From: Lachnoclostridium sp. UBA3262
GTDB lineage: Bacteria; Bacillota; Clostridia; Lachnospirales; Lachnospiraceae
Length of the DNA stretch: 30,356 bases
NCBI GenBank assembly: GCA_002362575.1
Contig: DEUM01000032.1
Coordinates: 1-30,356 of the forward strand
Direction: 5' to 3'
The translations under genes and the position numbers were made by a program. Below are positions 30,042 through 30,356 of this stretch, in pieces. A model generated the notes under the pieces. The model saw nothing but the letters and a program-made list of their open reading frames with translations, had not been told where the DNA came from and did no database searches. Position 1 is the first letter of the stretch; each line of letters starts with the position of its first letter.

Positions 30042-30356
30042 TAGGGCAATTGTTCAATCCTTGCGGCTATGCGGCGGATATCCTATCGCTTCTTGCCGGG
30101 ACATCACTCCCCGCGAAAAATAAATTGTTTCCCTTGTTTGCAAAAGTACTCCGCCGCCCTTCGCAAAACTCGTTGTCTGCATTGTCGCTTTTCCTGCCTT
30201 TTGGTAGCGTTGCCGCCCGCCGGTCCTTATGCACCACCTTAGTTACCGATTACTGCGGGCAGCACCTCAGGTGCACATACATGAAAGAAGGCTGTCAAAA
30301 ATAAATCAATTTGTTTTTGACAGCCTTCTTTCATGTATGGATGCTTCGCATCTGCC
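30042..30356. repeat. Palindromic repeat element, copy 3 (left arm and core; cut by window edge)
   Basis: It begins TAGGGCAATTGTTCAATCC, a variant of the terminal repeat at 18198. The arm follows the reverse complement of the right arm of copy 2 closely: GTCCTTATGCACCACCT, AAAAATAAATTGTTTCC and CGCAAAACTCG are shared. This copy is therefore inverted relative to copy 2. The core has GCACC-TCA-GGTGC (30262-30274), then a perfect 26-bp stem (30276-30301 with 30314-30339), then GATGC-TTC-GCATC (30340-30352), and the start of TGCCCGC at the edge. About 220 bp should lie beyond the window. Confidence 0.85.

Overview
The window looks like chromosomal DNA from an anaerobic Firmicute, most likely a gut Lachnospiraceae-type Clostridium. 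I infer this from the gene set (MiaB, HtrA, an Asp23/YloU-YloV pair, a fused FolB-FolK, an HrcA/CIRCE-type heat-shock site, a GH43-feruloyl esterase xylanolytic enzyme), strong GGAGG ribosome binding sites 5-9 nt before most starts, sigma-A promoters with 17-18 nt spacers, and moderate GC. The species cannot be named from sequence alone. No rRNA, tRNA, CRISPR array or complete insertion sequence was seen.

Layout. Positions 1-118 are the right end of a repeat element. Minus-strand miaB and htrA follow, then two small XRE-type regulators transcribed away from each other (2954-3663) and a GAF-like/degenerate-GGDEF/EAL cyclic-di-GMP protein. A PD-(D/E)XK (Rpn-type) nuclease gene is convergent with the EAL gene. 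From 18098 down to 6511 a long minus-strand gene train reads leuB-ilvD-ilvB-serC-serA (branched-chain amino acids and serine), then, after a 107-bp gap with a hairpin, folC-folE-folP-folBK-pheA (folate and phenylalanine). The genes are 16-107 bp apart or overlap by 4 bp, so much of this could be one or two transcripts. The leuB promoter sits next to a 539-bp palindromic repeat (18198-18736). Beyond it are a YbjQ-family gene with a clear terminator, an aldo/keto reductase and a metal-permease-like membrane protein, an hsp20 gene under a CIRCE operator, an SGNH hydrolase, and a secreted GH43-CBM6-feruloyl esterase whose signal-peptide part and catalytic part lie in different frames. A divergent LysR regulator follows, then an orphan conserved protein, the YloV/FakA-like and Asp23 genes, and a 46-residue membrane peptide. 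The window ends inside another repeat copy.

Two things deserve most attention. First, a family of long imperfect palindromes (about 540 bp, TA-flanked, 23-bp perfect terminal inverted repeats) occurs three times in 30 kb: one complete and two cut by the window edges. Its centre folds into a conserved four-way-junction core, with a compensatory base-pair change between copies. Second, the xylanolytic gene has an apparent -1 frameshift at two consecutive slippery heptamers (A AAA AAG and A AAA AAA). These would join the signal peptide and Ig-like domain to the enzyme. It may be programmed or transcriptional slippage, a disabling mutation, or a homopolymer sequencing error.
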